A stretch of 64,000 nucleotides of DNA from Rhizobium sp. CG5 (GCF_023701945.1 NZ_JABAEF010000001.1:186001-250000), one strand, 5' to 3'. Counted from the first letter of the stretch, positions 43,225 through 52,840 are shown. The notes: generated by a model from the sequence alone, not told the origin. Translations and numbers: made by a program.

Positions 43225-43797
43225 ATGAACGCACACCTACAGCCCACGGGCTCCGCCTACTTCATCTCTCCCGAAACCGCCGCCATCGAAAGCCATACGC
43301 TTTCGGTGCTGGTCGACAACGAGCCGGGCGTCCTGGCCCGCGTCATCGGCCTGTTCTCCGGCCGCGGCTATAATATCGAGAGCCTGACCGTCTCGGAGAC
43401 CGAGCACGAGGCGCATCTGTCGCGCATCACCATCGTGACGCGCGGCACGCCGAGCGTGCTCGAGCAGATCAAGGCGCAGCTGGAGCGCATCGTTCCGGTG
43501 CACCGCGTGCTCGACCTGACGGTTCGAGCCCGCGAGCTTGGCCAGGAACGGCCGATCGAGCGGGAAGTGGCGCTGATCAAGGTGGTCAGCTCCGGGGAGA
43601 TGCGCGCCGAAACCCTGCGGCTGGCCGATGCCTTCCAGGCCAAGGTGGTCGATGCCACGGTCGAGCATTTCATCTTCGAGCTGACCGGCAAGTCGTCGAA
43701 GATCGATCAGTTCGTGGCCATCATGAAGCCGCTCGGCCTCAATGAAATCTGCCGTACAGGGATCGCCGCCATGAACCGCGGCTCGCAGGGCATGTAA
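43225..43797 (+). CDS. ilvH: Acetolactate synthase, small (regulatory) subunit
   Basis: IlvH binds valine and tunes the catalytic IlvI subunit. The ATG at 43225 gives 190 residues, with GAGAGGA 9 bases upstream. The N-terminal ACT domain shows SHTLSVLVDNEPGVLARVIG with SGRGYNIESLTVSETE, and the second domain ends with KIDQFVAIMKPLGLNEICRT, the conserved C-terminal region. It follows ilvI by 22 bases and is followed by a strong terminator, so the operon is ilvI-ilvH. A longer in-frame start at 43156 lies inside ilvI and is rejected. Confidence 0.96.
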   Translation: MNAHLQPTGSAYFISPETAAIESHTLSVLVDNEPGVLARVIGLFSGRGYNIESLTVSETEHEAHLSRITIVTRGTPSVLEQIKAQLERIVPVHRVLDLTVRARELGQERPIEREVALIKVVSSGEMRAETLRLADAFQAKVVDATVEHFIFELTGKSSKIDQFVAIMKPLGLNEICRTGIAAMNRGSQGM

Positions 43798-43824
43798 ATT
43801 CTGACACAAGTCGCCGTTCTTCAA

Positions 43825-43857
43825 GAGGCCTTGCGGGCGATCCCGCAAGGCCTCTTT
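43825..43857 (+). terminator. Terminator of the ilvIH operon
   Basis: GAGGCCTTGCGGG and CCCGCAAGGCCTC form a perfect 13-bp stem with a 4-base CGAT loop, followed by a short T-run. It lies 28 bases after the ilvH stop. Confidence 0.9.
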
Positions 43858-43958
43858 GGTTTCACTTGGAGGGCCAATAACCCATCACAGAGGGGTGATC
43901 GGGGTTGCTTGAACAAAATCCTGCCTCATGCGTTAACGAGGCGAAGGAGAATTTCGCC

Positions 43959-44228
43959 ATGAAGAAGGCAATCGCAATCCTACTCGTCGCAATGGTATCG
44001 GTGCCTGCAGCCGTCGCTGGCGTGTCGATGTCAGACCGCGCAACATCCGGGGCGTCCTACACCAATGTCGCCCTGGCCAAGACCGACCGGGTCGTTCCAT
44101 TGATCAGCCAGGATCTGCCCGAAGAAACCGTCAGCGAATGGGTGCTGGATTGCTACGATACGTTCGGACCCGAAGGCGGCAACCCGAACGAGAACGATTT
44201 GTCGCAGTGCCTGACGACGGCCGGCTAA
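43959..44228 (+). CDS. Small secreted protein, function unknown
   Basis: The ATG at 43959, with AAGGAG 9 bases upstream, encodes 89 residues. The first 24 residues (MKKAIAILLVAMVSVPAAVA) form a signal peptide, so the mature product is about 65 residues in the periplasm. It has two Cys (LDCYDTFG and LSQCLTTAG), enough for one disulfide. I do not recognise a family. It stands alone between ilvH and an aldo/keto reductase gene. Confidence 0.7.
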   Translation: MKKAIAILLVAMVSVPAAVAGVSMSDRATSGASYTNVALAKTDRVVPLISQDLPEETVSEWVLDCYDTFGPEGGNPNENDLSQCLTTAG

Positions 44229-44240
44229 ATCTCGGCGACC

Positions 44241-45086
44241 TCAGAGCATTTCCAAAGCCATTTTGGACTGCGGCGGCGGAAAAGCCGCATCCAGAACATC
44301 CCAATCCGCATCGCTGATATCAAGATCGACCGCACCGCGGTTTTCGCGCACACGCCGCAGATTGGACGATTTCGGGATCGGCACCACGCCGTCCCGCTCC
44401 AGCAGGAAGGCCAGAGCCACTTGCGCCGGCGTTGCCTGATAGGATTTGGCGACGTGGATCAATTCCGGATGGTGGACGAGGCGGCCCTGCTCGATCGGCG
44501 AATAGGCCATGATCGGAACGCCGCGCGCCTGACACCAGGGCAGAAGATCAAACTCGATGCCGCGCCGCGACAGGTTGTAGAGCACCTGGTTGACGGCACA
44601 GTTCGCGCCATCCGGCACGGCAAACAGTTCTTCCATATCCGCGACGTCGAAATTCGAGACGCCCCAGGCGCCGATCTTGCCGGCTTTCTGCAAATGTTCG
44701 AAGGCGGCGACCGTTTCTGCCAGCGGATACGCGCCGCGCCAGTGCAGCAGATAGAGATCCAGCCGGTCGGTGTTCAGTCGCGCCAGGCTTCTGTCACAGG
44801 CGGCAATGGTCTTTTCGAAGCCGGCATTGCTGGGAAAGACCTTGCTCACCAAAAAGACCTCGTCGCGGCGATCCTCCAGCGCCTTGCCGACCATCCTCTC
44901 CGAGCCGCCATCACCGTACATTTCCGCCGTGTCGATCAGCGTCATGCCGAGATCGATGCCGAGGCGCAGGCTGTCGATCTCGGCATTGGCGCGGGCTGCT
45001 GCTTCGCCCATGTTCCAGGTGCCAAGGCCAAGGGCCGGGATTTCCTGGCCGGAGGGAAGGGTGACGGTGGGGATAGGGTCGTGCAT
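44241..45086 (-). CDS. Aldo/keto reductase
   Basis: This NADPH-dependent reductase has 281 residues from ATG 45086. The catalytic tetrad is visible: Asp and Tyr in [11 protein letters not shown], Lys in FLVSKVFP and His in YLLHWRG. The cofactor-binding [14 protein letters not shown] motif lies near the C terminus. The barrel layout matches AKR families that reduce small aldehydes and ketones such as 2,5-diketo-gluconate or methylglyoxal; the substrate here is unknown. An upstream extension in frame to 45140 has no similarity. It is divergent from the LysE gene. Confidence 0.9.
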   Translation of the reverse strand: MHDPIPTVTLPSGQEIPALGLGTWNMGEAAARANAEIDSLRLGIDLGMTLIDTAEMYGDGGSERMVGKALEDRRDEVFLVSKVFPSNAGFEKTIAACDRSLARLNTDRLDLYLLHWRGAYPLAETVAAFEHLQKAGKIGAWGVSNFDVADMEELFAVPDGANCAVNQVLYNLSRRGIEFDLLPWCQARGVPIMAYSPIEQGRLVHHPELIHVAKSYQATPAQVALAFLLERDGVVPIPKSSNLRRVRENRGAVDLDISDADWDVLDAAFPPPQSKMALEML

Positions 45087-45229
45087 GGGGGCCTCGTAAT
45101 TGCGTGCGATGTAGCTTAAACATGGCGAGCGCAGTTTCAATCATCTTCGAATTGCCACGGTGACAATTCCGGGATGGCAGGGCACCGCGGCCGCGATTAT
45201 CGTCCGGCAAAATCATCCGGAGGCATAAC

Positions 45230-45823
45230 TTGGAACCCGCAACCCTTTCGGCGCTGACGCTGTTTGCCTTCACGACATCGATCACACCAGGCCCGAACAA
45301 TATGATGCTGTTTGCCTCCGGGGTGAATTTCGGTTTTCGCCGGACCATCCCGCATATGCTGGGCATCGGGGCCGGCTTTTTGTCGTTGTTGATCGGCGTG
45401 GGTCTCGGCCTTGGCGCGCTTTTGGCCACCGTGCCGCTGCTGTTCCTGGCCTTGAAGATTGCCGGCGGGCTTTATCTGCTGTGGATCGCCTATAAGATCG
45501 GCATGTCGCGCAGCCTGGGCGAGGGCAAGGCCGGCGCGCGGCCGATGACGTTTCTGGGGGCTGCCGCATTCCAATGGGTCAATCCGAAGGCCTGGGTCAT
45601 GGCGGTGACGGCCATGGCGACCTATACGCAGGCCGATCGCTATTTCGGAAGCGTTGCCTTGGTCGGTCTTGTGTTCGCGGCGGTCAATGTGCCGTCGGTT
45701 TCGACCTGGGCCGGCTTCGGCTCGGCGCTGCGCGACTGGCTGTCGGTTCCGGTCCGGCTGAAGTGGTTCAACATCACCATGGCGCTCTTGCTTGTCGTCA
45801 GCCTATGGCCGATGCTGAAATAG
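45230..45823 (+). CDS. LysE/RhtB family amino acid exporter
   Basis: The 197-residue protein starts at TTG 45230 with CGGAGG 7 bases before it. It opens with LSALTLFAFTTSITPGPNNM, the signature of the LysE/RhtB family, and has about six membrane spans; GAAAFQWVNPKAWVMAVTAM is the conserved fourth segment. Such proteins export lysine, homoserine lactone or other amino acids. Substrate is not predictable from sequence. It is convergent with nothing and lies 34 bases before a DUF4239-like gene. Confidence 0.88.
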   Translation: MEPATLSALTLFAFTTSITPGPNNMMLFASGVNFGFRRTIPHMLGIGAGFLSLLIGVGLGLGALLATVPLLFLALKIAGGLYLLWIAYKIGMSRSLGEGKAGARPMTFLGAAAFQWVNPKAWVMAVTAMATYTQADRYFGSVALVGLVFAAVNVPSVSTWAGFGSALRDWLSVPVRLKWFNITMALLLVVSLWPMLK

Positions 45824-45857
45824 CTTCGGGGCCATTGTGGGAGATGACGGTCAGGCG

Positions 45858-46649
45858 ATGATGGACTTTCTGCTCTCCGCTTTGGGCGGGCTCGTGTTTG
45901 TCGCTGCCGCCGTGGCGCTGGTTCTCGGCAGCTATTTTCTGGCGCGCCGCCTGCTGACAACGGGCGGTGAGGGCGATCGCACCCATGATGCGGCCGGTAC
46001 GGTTGCCGTGCGGGTAGCCGCCCTGCATGGCCTGATCCTTGCTCTGGTCTATGCTCAGGAACTCGACGACTACAAGGGCATCCGTACTGTCCTGACGCAG
46101 GAAGCCGTCGCCATTTCCGACGTTTTCAACGATGCGCAACGCTATGGCGGTCCGATGGCAGCCCCCATCCAGCAGAATCTGGCGACCTATGTGGCGCTGG
46201 TGGTGAATGAGGAGTGGGCGTCGCTTGCCAAACGGCAGGGCTTGAGTGCCGCGGCGTGGATCGAATGGGACAAGGCCTATAATATCCTGCTGGACCTGGA
46301 GCCTTTGAGCGATCGCGAGCGTTATCTGAGCGAGCGCATGCGGGACCGGATCACCGAGGTCGCGGGTTTCCGGCAGATGCGCGAGGCGCCGTCGCTCGGC
46401 ACGTTTGCCGGCCTGTTCTGGGCGCCGGCGCTGATCGGCCTGGTCTGCGTGGCCGCTCCCTTCTACGTCTACCGGCCGACGCGCACCCATATCGCGCTGC
46501 TGTCGATGTTCGGCGCCTATTCGGGCGTCATCCTGTTTTTCATCTTCGCCTTTTCCAATCCTTTCGCGGCACCCGGCCGACTGGATCCAGCACCGTTCGA
46601 GCATCTTTTGAAGGGGGATATCGGCACAGCATTGCCGCCGAAAGGCTGA
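45858..46649 (+). CDS. DUF4239/bestrophin-like membrane protein
   Basis: This protein has 263 residues from ATG 45858 (another ATG one codon later; GTG 45837 would extend it). It begins with a membrane span (LLSALGGLVFVAAAVALVLG), continues with a soluble helical region that includes VFNDAQRYG and DRERYLSERMRDRI, and ends with two more membrane spans. The layout matches the DUF4239 family, which resembles bestrophin-like proteins. Function is unknown. It lies between the LysE gene and the nitrile hydratase genes, 60 bases before the latter. Confidence 0.65.
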   Translation: MMDFLLSALGGLVFVAAAVALVLGSYFLARRLLTTGGEGDRTHDAAGTVAVRVAALHGLILALVYAQELDDYKGIRTVLTQEAVAISDVFNDAQRYGGPMAAPIQQNLATYVALVVNEEWASLAKRQGLSAAAWIEWDKAYNILLDLEPLSDRERYLSERMRDRITEVAGFRQMREAPSLGTFAGLFWAPALIGLVCVAAPFYVYRPTRTHIALLSMFGAYSGVILFFIFAFSNPFAAPGRLDPAPFEHLLKGDIGTALPPKG

Positions 46650-46709
46650 CTTGTGCTATCGCCGTCAATAGGATTGAATTTTGCCCACCGACCCTTGGGA
46701 GACTGGTTC

Positions 46710-47366
46710 TTGGTTCACGATCACCACCATCCGCACGACCACGATCATCACGGTGACCATGGCCATCATCACGATAACGAATATTCCGATATGCAGGCGC
46801 GGGTGAAGGCGCTCGAGACCCTGCTGACGGAGAAGGGGCTGATCGATCCGGCCGCCATCGATGCCATCGTCGAAACCTACGAGACCAAGGTTGGCCCGCG
46901 CAATGGCGCGGCGGTGGTGGCCAAGGCCTGGACCGATCCGGCCTTTGCGGAATGGCTGAAGGCCGATGCGACGGCGGCGATTGCCAGCCTTGGCTTCACC
47001 GGCCGGCAGGGTGAGCATATGCGCGCCGTGTTCAACACACCGGACACCCACAATATCGTCGTCTGCACCCTGTGCTCCTGTTATCCCTGGGCAGTGCTCG
47101 GCCTGCCACCCGTCTGGTACAAGGCGCCGGCCTATCGCTCGCGGGCAGTGATCAATCCTCGCGCGGTGCTTGAGGAATTCGGCGTAACATTAGATAAATC
47201 TAAGAAGATCCGGGTTTGGGATTCGACGGCCGAGTTGCGCTATCTGGTCGTGCCTGAACGTCCGCCGGGGACACAAGGCATGGCGGCGGAGGCGCTGGCA
47301 GAGCTTGTGACACGCGATTCGATGATTGGCACCGGTCTGGCGCTATCGCCGGAGCAGCGCCCATGA
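46710..47366 (+). CDS. nthA: Cobalt-type nitrile hydratase alpha subunit
   Basis: The alpha subunit holds the active-site metal that hydrates nitriles to amides. The TTG at 46710, with GGGAG 8 bases before it, gives 218 residues; GTG 46653 is a longer alternative. The metal-binding motif VCTLCSC (Cys119, Cys122, Ser123, Cys124) has Thr rather than Ser at its second position, so the protein is cobalt-type, not iron-type. Residues 3-21 are His-rich (12 His), a metal-chelating tail seen in some cobalt enzymes. Its stop overlaps the beta-subunit start (ATGA), and the beta and accessory genes follow, forming one operon. Confidence 0.93.
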   Translation: MVHDHHHPHDHDHHGDHGHHHDNEYSDMQARVKALETLLTEKGLIDPAAIDAIVETYETKVGPRNGAAVVAKAWTDPAFAEWLKADATAAIASLGFTGRQGEHMRAVFNTPDTHNIVVCTLCSCYPWAVLGLPPVWYKAPAYRSRAVINPRAVLEEFGVTLDKSKKIRVWDSTAELRYLVVPERPPGTQGMAAEALAELVTRDSMIGTGLALSPEQRP

Positions 47367-48022
47367 ACGGCCCGCACGATCTGGGCGGACAGATGGGGTT
47401 CGGCCCGGTTGCTCCCGAAAAGGACGAGCCGTGGTTTCATGCGGAGTGGGAAAAGCGGGCGCTGGGGATCACACTCTCCTGCGGCGCCTTCGGCGCCTGG
47501 ACGATCGACGAGAGCCGGCATGCCCGCGAAACCATTCCGCCGGCCCAGTACCTGGCTGCCAGCTATTACGAGATCTGGATCAGGGCCGTCGACACCCTCC
47601 TGGAGCGGCACGGTTTTGCAACGCGGCAGGAATTGCTGTCGGGCCATCATGCGGCGGCCGGCGCCGTGCCGAAACGCGTCCTGACGGCAGACATGGTGCC
47701 GGCGGTTCTGGCCCGCGGCGGACCGTGCGACCGGCCGGTGCATTTCGAGCCGCACTTTGCGCCGGGCGACTGGGTGCACACCAAGAATTTCCATCCCGAG
47801 ACCCATACGCGGCTGCCGCGCTACGCCCGCGGCAAGCAGGGCGTGATCGAGGCGGTGCAGGGCAGTTTCGTTTTTCCTGACGACAATGCGCATGGCAAGG
47901 GCGAGAATCCGCAATGGGTCTATACGGTGGTGTTTTCGGCCGACGAGATCTGGGGCGAGGGTGCGGATCCGACGCTCACCGTGTCGATCGATGCCTGGGA
48001 GAGCTATCTTGAGCCGCTGTGA
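47363..48022 (+). CDS. nthB: Nitrile hydratase beta subunit
   Basis: The 219-residue beta subunit starts [16 protein letters not shown], the usual beta start, and ends with [20 protein letters not shown], the segment that contacts the alpha subunit and its metal site. Length matches the family. The start overlaps the alpha stop by 4 bases, so translation is coupled. It is followed by the 14K-like accessory gene whose TTG start lies inside its 3' end. Confidence 0.93.
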   Translation: MNGPHDLGGQMGFGPVAPEKDEPWFHAEWEKRALGITLSCGAFGAWTIDESRHARETIPPAQYLAASYYEIWIRAVDTLLERHGFATRQELLSGHHAAAGAVPKRVLTADMVPAVLARGGPCDRPVHFEPHFAPGDWVHTKNFHPETHTRLPRYARGKQGVIEAVQGSFVFPDDNAHGKGENPQWVYTVVFSADEIWGEGADPTLTVSIDAWESYLEPL

Positions 48023-48380
48023 AGAGCCTTCCTCGCTGGTGCAATCCCCGGGTCTGCCGGTGTCTCCGGACGGCGAACCGGTGTTTGCCGAGCCGTGGCA
48101 TGCGCAGGCCTTTGCGATGACGGTGCATCTGCATCAGCAGGGCGTGTTTGCCTGGAGCGAATGGGCAGAAACCCTGTCGACGGAATTGCACAGACCCGGC
48201 CGTGCTCTGGACGGCAGCGACTATTTCGACGGCTGGGTGGCCGCGCTGACCACGCTTCTGGCCGAGAAGGGCGTGGCCGACGAGGCTCTGCTTCTCGATC
48301 TCCAGCAGAGCTGGCAAAGGGCGGCGCAAGCGACGCCGCATGGAAGCCCGATCGTACTCGCCAATGATCCGATGCGGTGA
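48009..48380 (+). CDS. Nitrile hydratase accessory protein (P14K-like)
   Basis: The 123-residue frame starts at TTG 48009, within the beta gene, with GGGAG 7 bases upstream. It resembles the N-terminal part of nitrile hydratase beta subunits (GEPVFAEPWHAQAFAMTVHL, FAWSEWAETL and GSDYFDGWVAALTTLLAEKG). In cobalt enzymes such proteins (P14K, NhlE) help load the metal and mature the alpha subunit by subunit swapping. Earlier in-frame starts overlap too far into the beta gene to be likely. No cobalt transporter gene is adjacent. Confidence 0.85.
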   Translation: MSRCEEPSSLVQSPGLPVSPDGEPVFAEPWHAQAFAMTVHLHQQGVFAWSEWAETLSTELHRPGRALDGSDYFDGWVAALTTLLAEKGVADEALLLDLQQSWQRAAQATPHGSPIVLANDPMR

Positions 48381-48498
48381 AGGCTCGTCCCGCTCGAACG
48401 ATGTTCCGGGCGATGGCACCATTCGCAGGCCCATTCCGGGTCGCAGTTTCGCCGGCCGTCGCCTTGCCTTTTGCCGACGAATCCTGCCAAGTCGCCCG

Positions 48499-49626
48499 AT
48501 GCAATTCGCACCGCAACAGGACGAGGCCTTGAAGGCCGTTTCGAAGTGGCTGAAAGACGGCAAGCAGCCGGTTTTCCGTCTGTTTGGCTATGCCGGCACC
48601 GGCAAGACGACGCTTGCCCGGCATTTTGCCGAGAATGTCGATGGTGACGTGCTGTTCGCCGCCTTTACCGGCAAGGCGGCGCAGGTGCTGCGCTCGCGTG
48701 GGGCCACCAATGCCCGCACCATCCATTCGCTGATCTACCGGCCGCGCGGCGAGGAATCGGTCGAGGACGAGGAAACCGGCAAGACGTCGATTTCGCCGAT
48801 GTTTGCCATCAACCGCCAGAGCCCGCTTGCCAAGGCGGCGCTGATCGTCATCGACGAATGCTCGATGGTCGACGAGCAATTGGGCAAGGACCTGATGAGC
48901 TTCGGCACGCCGATCCTGGTGCTGGGCGATCCCGGCCAGTTGCCTCCGGTTTCCGGCGGTGGCTATTTCACCGATCAGGAGCCGGATTACCTGCTGACCG
49001 ACATTCATCGCCAGGCGCGCGACAATCCGATCATCCAGCTTGCCATGCATGTGCGCGAAGGCAAGGAGATCATGTATGGCGACTATGGCACGGCACGGGT
49101 GATTTCCAAGGCGGAGGTGACACAGGAACTGGTGCTGGAGGCCGATCAGGTTCTGGTCGGCACCAACAAGACACGCCGTCGCTATAACAAAAGACTGCGC
49201 GAGTTGAAGGGTTTTACCGCGGATTATCCGCAGGCCGGCGACAAGCTGGTCTGCCTGCGCAACGACCAGGTCAAGGGCCTGCTGAACGGGTCGCTCTGGC
49301 AGGTCATGACCTCGTCGCGCGAGACCGTGAAACCGGGCATCAACCTTTTGATCAAGCCCGAAGACGACGACATGGATCGCGGCGCTGCGAAGATCAAGCT
49401 GCTCAAGGCGTCGTTCGAGGATGTCGAGACGGAAATTGCCTGGGCGACGCGCAAGCGCTACGACGAATTCGACTACGGCTATGCCCTGACCGTTCACAAG
49501 GCGCAGGGTTCGCAGTGGAACAATGTCGTGCTGTTCGATGAGAGCTGGGCGTTTCGCGATACGCGCGAGCGCTGGCTTTACACCGCCGTCACCCGTGCTG
49601 CCGAGACGCTGACCATCGTGCGATAG
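48499..49626 (+). CDS. RecD-like ATP-dependent DNA helicase (SF1B)
   Basis: The ATG at 48499 gives 375 residues with Walker A GYAGTGKTT (residues 30-38), Walker B IDECSMVD, GDPGQLPPV and the C-terminal VHKAQGSQW and LYTAVTRA motifs of the UvrD_C_2 domain. This is the minimal SF1B helicase layout of RecD2/Dda-like proteins, without the longer N-terminal region of RecD. It probably unwinds DNA 5'-3', but its biological partner is unknown. No recB or recC is near. In-frame codons upstream to 48340 have no similarity. Confidence 0.9.
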   Translation: MQFAPQQDEALKAVSKWLKDGKQPVFRLFGYAGTGKTTLARHFAENVDGDVLFAAFTGKAAQVLRSRGATNARTIHSLIYRPRGEESVEDEETGKTSISPMFAINRQSPLAKAALIVIDECSMVDEQLGKDLMSFGTPILVLGDPGQLPPVSGGGYFTDQEPDYLLTDIHRQARDNPIIQLAMHVREGKEIMYGDYGTARVISKAEVTQELVLEADQVLVGTNKTRRRYNKRLRELKGFTADYPQAGDKLVCLRNDQVKGLLNGSLWQVMTSSRETVKPGINLLIKPEDDDMDRGAAKIKLLKASFEDVETEIAWATRKRYDEFDYGYALTVHKAQGSQWNNVVLFDESWAFRDTRERWLYTAVTRAAETLTIVR

Positions 49627-49811
49627 GCGCTTTCCCCTATTGCTTTTTGATGGACGGCAGCATGCCGATCAGATCTCTGTCCGTCTTGCCGGATTGCGTG
49701 GCGGTATCGGAGAGGCTGAGGCCATTCGTGGCGGCTGTGAGGGGGCATTGGTTTAAACCAAAGAAATATGTGCCAATGCCGTTGTGACTGTGTCCTTGTG
49801 GATCAGTCAGC

Positions 49812-50504
49812 TCAGGAGGCCACGACACCCATCAGCACCGCCTTGGCCACGGCCTGAAACCGATTGTTGGCGTCGAATTTGCGGATGATCTCGTTTTCCA
49901 GAACCGTAATTTCTTCGTGCTTGAGCTGCAATGCGCGGGCAATTCGCATCGGCGCATAACCCTCGGCCATCAGTTCAAGGCAGCGTCGTTCGAGCGCGTT
50001 CAAAGAGACCGTGTCCCGGCCGTCGGCCCTGGCCGTCGGCGGCTCGCTGTCGTCATGGGCGAGAAGGCTGTTGATCTGCTGCATCTGCCGGCGGATAATC
50101 GACAGGCCGGAGGTCAGTTCGCGCTTTCGCACGGTGAGGGAGTCGCGGAAAATCTCGTCGGTCTGTTCCTGCGAGTTGGCGGCCGCCAGTTCCTCCAGCA
50201 GGTCCTGGATGACGGCGACCGGCATGCCGACCTCCCGGCAGGCGTTGATCAGCGCCATGCGCACGACATCGCGATGAAAATAGACACGCATCAGTCCGAC
50301 ACGGCTGGCCGATAGCAGTCCCTTTTCCTCATAAAAATGCAATGTCCGGTGCGTCACGCCAAACAGGTTGGCCATATCCGCAATGGCGACCGGTTCGCTC
50401 GGCATGGCATAGGGCAAGGCTATCCTGGGCAGGTATTCATGATGCTGGTCGTGTTGGTTGGCCGTCGTCTTTTCTACGTGGAGATTCTCGGATTGGTCCG
50501 CCAT
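49812..50504 (-). CDS. MerR-LuxR fusion transcriptional regulator
   Basis: The ATG at 50504, with GGGGG just upstream, gives 230 residues. Residues about 38-105 are a MerR-type winged helix (PVAIADMANLFGVTHRTLHF and VGLMRVYFHRD); 105-150 are helical, as in MerR dimerisation coils; and 167-228 match the LuxR-type four-helix DNA-binding domain (LNALERRCLELMAEGYAPMR, then ENEIIRKFDANNRFQAVAKA). A protein with a DNA-binding domain at each end is uncommon. No effector domain is visible. It is not clearly linked to a neighbouring gene; targets are unknown. Confidence 0.82.
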   Translation of the reverse strand: MADQSENLHVEKTTANQHDQHHEYLPRIALPYAMPSEPVAIADMANLFGVTHRTLHFYEEKGLLSASRVGLMRVYFHRDVVRMALINACREVGMPVAVIQDLLEELAAANSQEQTDEIFRDSLTVRKRELTSGLSIIRRQMQQINSLLAHDDSEPPTARADGRDTVSLNALERRCLELMAEGYAPMRIARALQLKHEEITVLENEIIRKFDANNRFQAVAKAVLMGVVAS

Positions 50505-51067
50505 GGTTCCCCCCATTTTGTCGGCGTACGTATTTCCCTCTTGTCCATCCGGCGCGTCGGGCTGCGTGCCGATGACCCCTTAAATTTACGGGTCTCTCGC
50601 CGGCATTCCTGATCTGCCTGCAACGCGAGCGGCCCCACTTTCCGTCGCGATAGGCAAATGTCATAATCGATCAGGATAGGCGCGCGATGGCGGTTTTGTA
50701 AACCGCAGGCTGTGCGGTTTCTGCAATTGGCGGGCAAAATACGCCTATTGTCTTACCGCTGCGGCAGACCGCGCTACAACCAACGCAATCATGCGTTGTC
50801 GACCAGGCGTGAGTGCGCCGTGCAAGGCTTGCCGATCTTGCCTTTAGCCTCCATGCATCAATGTCCTCGATGGAATTATCTGCGAAACGCGTTGGCGTTT
50901 TCGGCGGAGATCGCCTAAATGCTGGACGCAGTGCGATCGGCTGGGGCTTCGGTCTTTTTCGGGATGTCCGGGGCCGTTGCGTGCTGTGCTGCCGGGTGCG
51001 GCGGATCTCTCGAAGCCTTGTGGGGCGGAGCGATCGCCGGACGATAATCGTGAATGGGATTGATCCG
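50505..51067. promoter_or_regulatory. Long intergenic region between the MerR-LuxR gene and pdxJ
   Basis: This gap of about 560 bases holds promoters for both divergent genes. Two inverted repeats stand out: AACCGCA/TGCGGTT at 50701-50719 and CAACGCA/TGCGTTG at 50781-50798. Neither is followed by a T-run, so they may be operators rather than terminators. No RNA family or further coding sequence was recognised; an open frame leading into pdxJ lacks similarity. Confidence 0.4.
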
Positions 51068-51820
51068 ATGCCTGCGAAACTGTCCGTCAACCTCAATGCC
51101 ATTGCCATGCTGCGCAACCGGCGCGACCTGCCGTGGCCGGATGTGGCGCATCTCGGCCGATTGGCGCTCAAAGCCGGCGCCAGCGGCCTGACGGTGCATC
51201 CGCGCCCGGATCAGCGGCATATCCGCTTTTCCGACCTGCCGGTGCTGCGCGCCTTGATCGACGATGAGTTTCCGCAAGCCGAGTTCAATATCGAGGGCTA
51301 TCCGACCGAGGACTTCCTTGCTCTGTGCGAGGCGACACAGCCGGAACAGGTGACCCTGGTGCCCGACGATCCGTCGCAGGCAACCTCCGATCATGGTTGG
51401 GATTTTGTGCGGCATGCCGATTTGCTGAAGAGTGTCGTCGGACGACTCAAGGCCAATGGTATGAGAGTGTCGCTGTTTGCCGATGGCGACGGCGACGAGG
51501 CGGCGGTGCTGGCGGCGAAAGCGACGGGTGCCGACCGGATCGAGCTTTATACCGGCCCCTATGGCGGCTGTTTCGACGATCCGGACGGCGCGCGCCTGCA
51601 ACTCGATCTGCTCGGACGAACGGCCGATGCGGCACTGAAAGCCGGTCTCGGCGTGAATGGCGGCCACGACCTGACGGTGGCCAACCTGCCGGCGCTGGCA
51701 AAACGCATTCCGCATCTGGCGGAGGTGTCGATCGGCCATGGGCTCACGGCCGATGCTCTGGAATATGGCATGACGGAAACGGTCCGCCGCTTCTGCCGGG
51801 CCTGCGGCCAGACACTCTGA
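51068..51820 (+). CDS. pdxJ: Pyridoxine 5'-phosphate synthase
   Basis: PdxJ condenses 3-amino-2-oxopropyl phosphate with deoxyxylulose 5-phosphate to form pyridoxine 5'-phosphate, the last step of the DXP-dependent vitamin B6 route. The ATG at 51068 gives 250 residues. The barrel shows [28 protein letters not shown] with the catalytic His/Arg, [23 protein letters not shown] and [10 protein letters not shown], as in PdxJ. A strong terminator follows at 51862. The 5' region is unusually long and may be regulated. Confidence 0.95.
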   Translation: MPAKLSVNLNAIAMLRNRRDLPWPDVAHLGRLALKAGASGLTVHPRPDQRHIRFSDLPVLRALIDDEFPQAEFNIEGYPTEDFLALCEATQPEQVTLVPDDPSQATSDHGWDFVRHADLLKSVVGRLKANGMRVSLFADGDGDEAAVLAAKATGADRIELYTGPYGGCFDDPDGARLQLDLLGRTADAALKAGLGVNGGHDLTVANLPALAKRIPHLAEVSIGHGLTADALEYGMTETVRRFCRACGQTL

Positions 51821-51861
51821 CGGAGATATCCGTCTTGCTTCGTGCGTTTCGACGGTAGAAC

Positions 51862-51899
51862 AGACCCGCTTGGCACTGATTGGCCGAGCGGGTCTTTTT
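51862..51899 (+). terminator. Terminator of pdxJ
   Basis: AGACCCGCT pairs with AGCGGGTCT over 9 bp around a 16-base loop, followed by five T residues. It ends just before the convergent NmrA-type gene at 51903. Confidence 0.9.
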
Positions 51900-51902
51900 G
51901 TA

Positions 51903-52793
51903 TCAGCCGTTGAGGGCCGCGGTATTGGCTTCGAGGAAGCTTTTCAGCGAGGCGGGTGCCGTGCCGGTCAGCGTTTCGATATCACCGGTCACCATGGCAA
52001 TCTGGCCTTCGCGGGTATTGGCATCGAACGAGACCAGCATCGGCACGAGGAAGTCGGGCAGGCCCGCCGCTTTCATGCCGCCGGCCAGCTGTTCGTCGCT
52101 GACGTGAACGACCTCCAGAGGCTTGCCGGTGACGTCGCGCACCAGGGCAGCGATGTCGTCGGTCGTATAGGCGGTGCTGCCGGTCAGGGTGTAGGTGACG
52201 CTTGCGGCTTCATCGGCGACCAGGGCGGCGGCGATGGCGCGGGCAATGTCTTCGCGGCCGACATGGGCGATGACGCCCTGGCCGGTCGAGGTATACCATT
52301 GGCCGCTGGCCAGGGCATGGGGCAGGGCCATGAACAGGTTTTCCATGTACCAGCCATTGCGCAGGATCGTGTAGGCAATGCCGCTGGCCTTGATCGCCTG
52401 TTCGGTGCCGAAATGATCGGGCGCAAAGGTCACCAGGCTCTTGCCCGGCTCGGGGTTCGGCATGGAGGTGTAGAACAGGCGCGATACACCGGCCTTGACA
52501 GCGGCATTGACGGCGGCCGTATGCTGCTCCAGGCGGCGGCCCGGACGATCGAGCGCATCGGTGGAAATGATCAGCAGGCGCTCGACGCCGGTAAAGGCCT
52601 CGTCCAGGCTCGCCGCATCGTCGAAATCCACCTTGCGGGTGACAACGCCCTTGGCAGCAAGATCGGCGAGCTTGGCCGTGTCACGGCTGGCGGCAATGAT
52701 CTGCGCCGGTGCTACGCCCTCAGTCTCGATCAGGTTGCGGATGACGGACCGGCCAAGATGTCCGCTGGCGCCGGTGACAAGATACTTGCTCAT
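51903..52793 (-). CDS. NmrA/QorB-type NAD(P)-binding oxidoreductase
   Basis: The 296-residue protein has a Rossmann start MSKYLVTGASGHLGRSVIRN and continues with the atypical SDR (NmrA/SDR5) layout seen in E. coli QorB (YtfG), a NADPH:quinone oxidoreductase. LLIISTDALDRPGRRLEQH and TILRNGWYMENL are typical. The neighbouring divergent HxlR gene is the usual partner of this enzyme type, as in ytfG-ytfH. Function as quinone reductase is inferred from family and context. Confidence 0.88.
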   Translation of the reverse strand: MSKYLVTGASGHLGRSVIRNLIETEGVAPAQIIAASRDTAKLADLAAKGVVTRKVDFDDAASLDEAFTGVERLLIISTDALDRPGRRLEQHTAAVNAAVKAGVSRLFYTSMPNPEPGKSLVTFAPDHFGTEQAIKASGIAYTILRNGWYMENLFMALPHALASGQWYTSTGQGVIAHVGREDIARAIAAALVADEAASVTYTLTGSTAYTTDDIAALVRDVTGKPLEVVHVSDEQLAGGMKAAGLPDFLVPMLVSFDANTREGQIAMVTGDIETLTGTAPASLKSFLEANTAALNG

Positions 52794-52840
52794 TTCTATC
52801 CCTTTCCAGAGGCGGGTTTGTCATCCGCCTGAAATTAGTA

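Noticed and set aside
49637..49828. 63-codon frame after the MerR-LuxR gene
   Set aside because: It starts at a GTG inside the regulator gene without a ribosome site and has no family resemblance.
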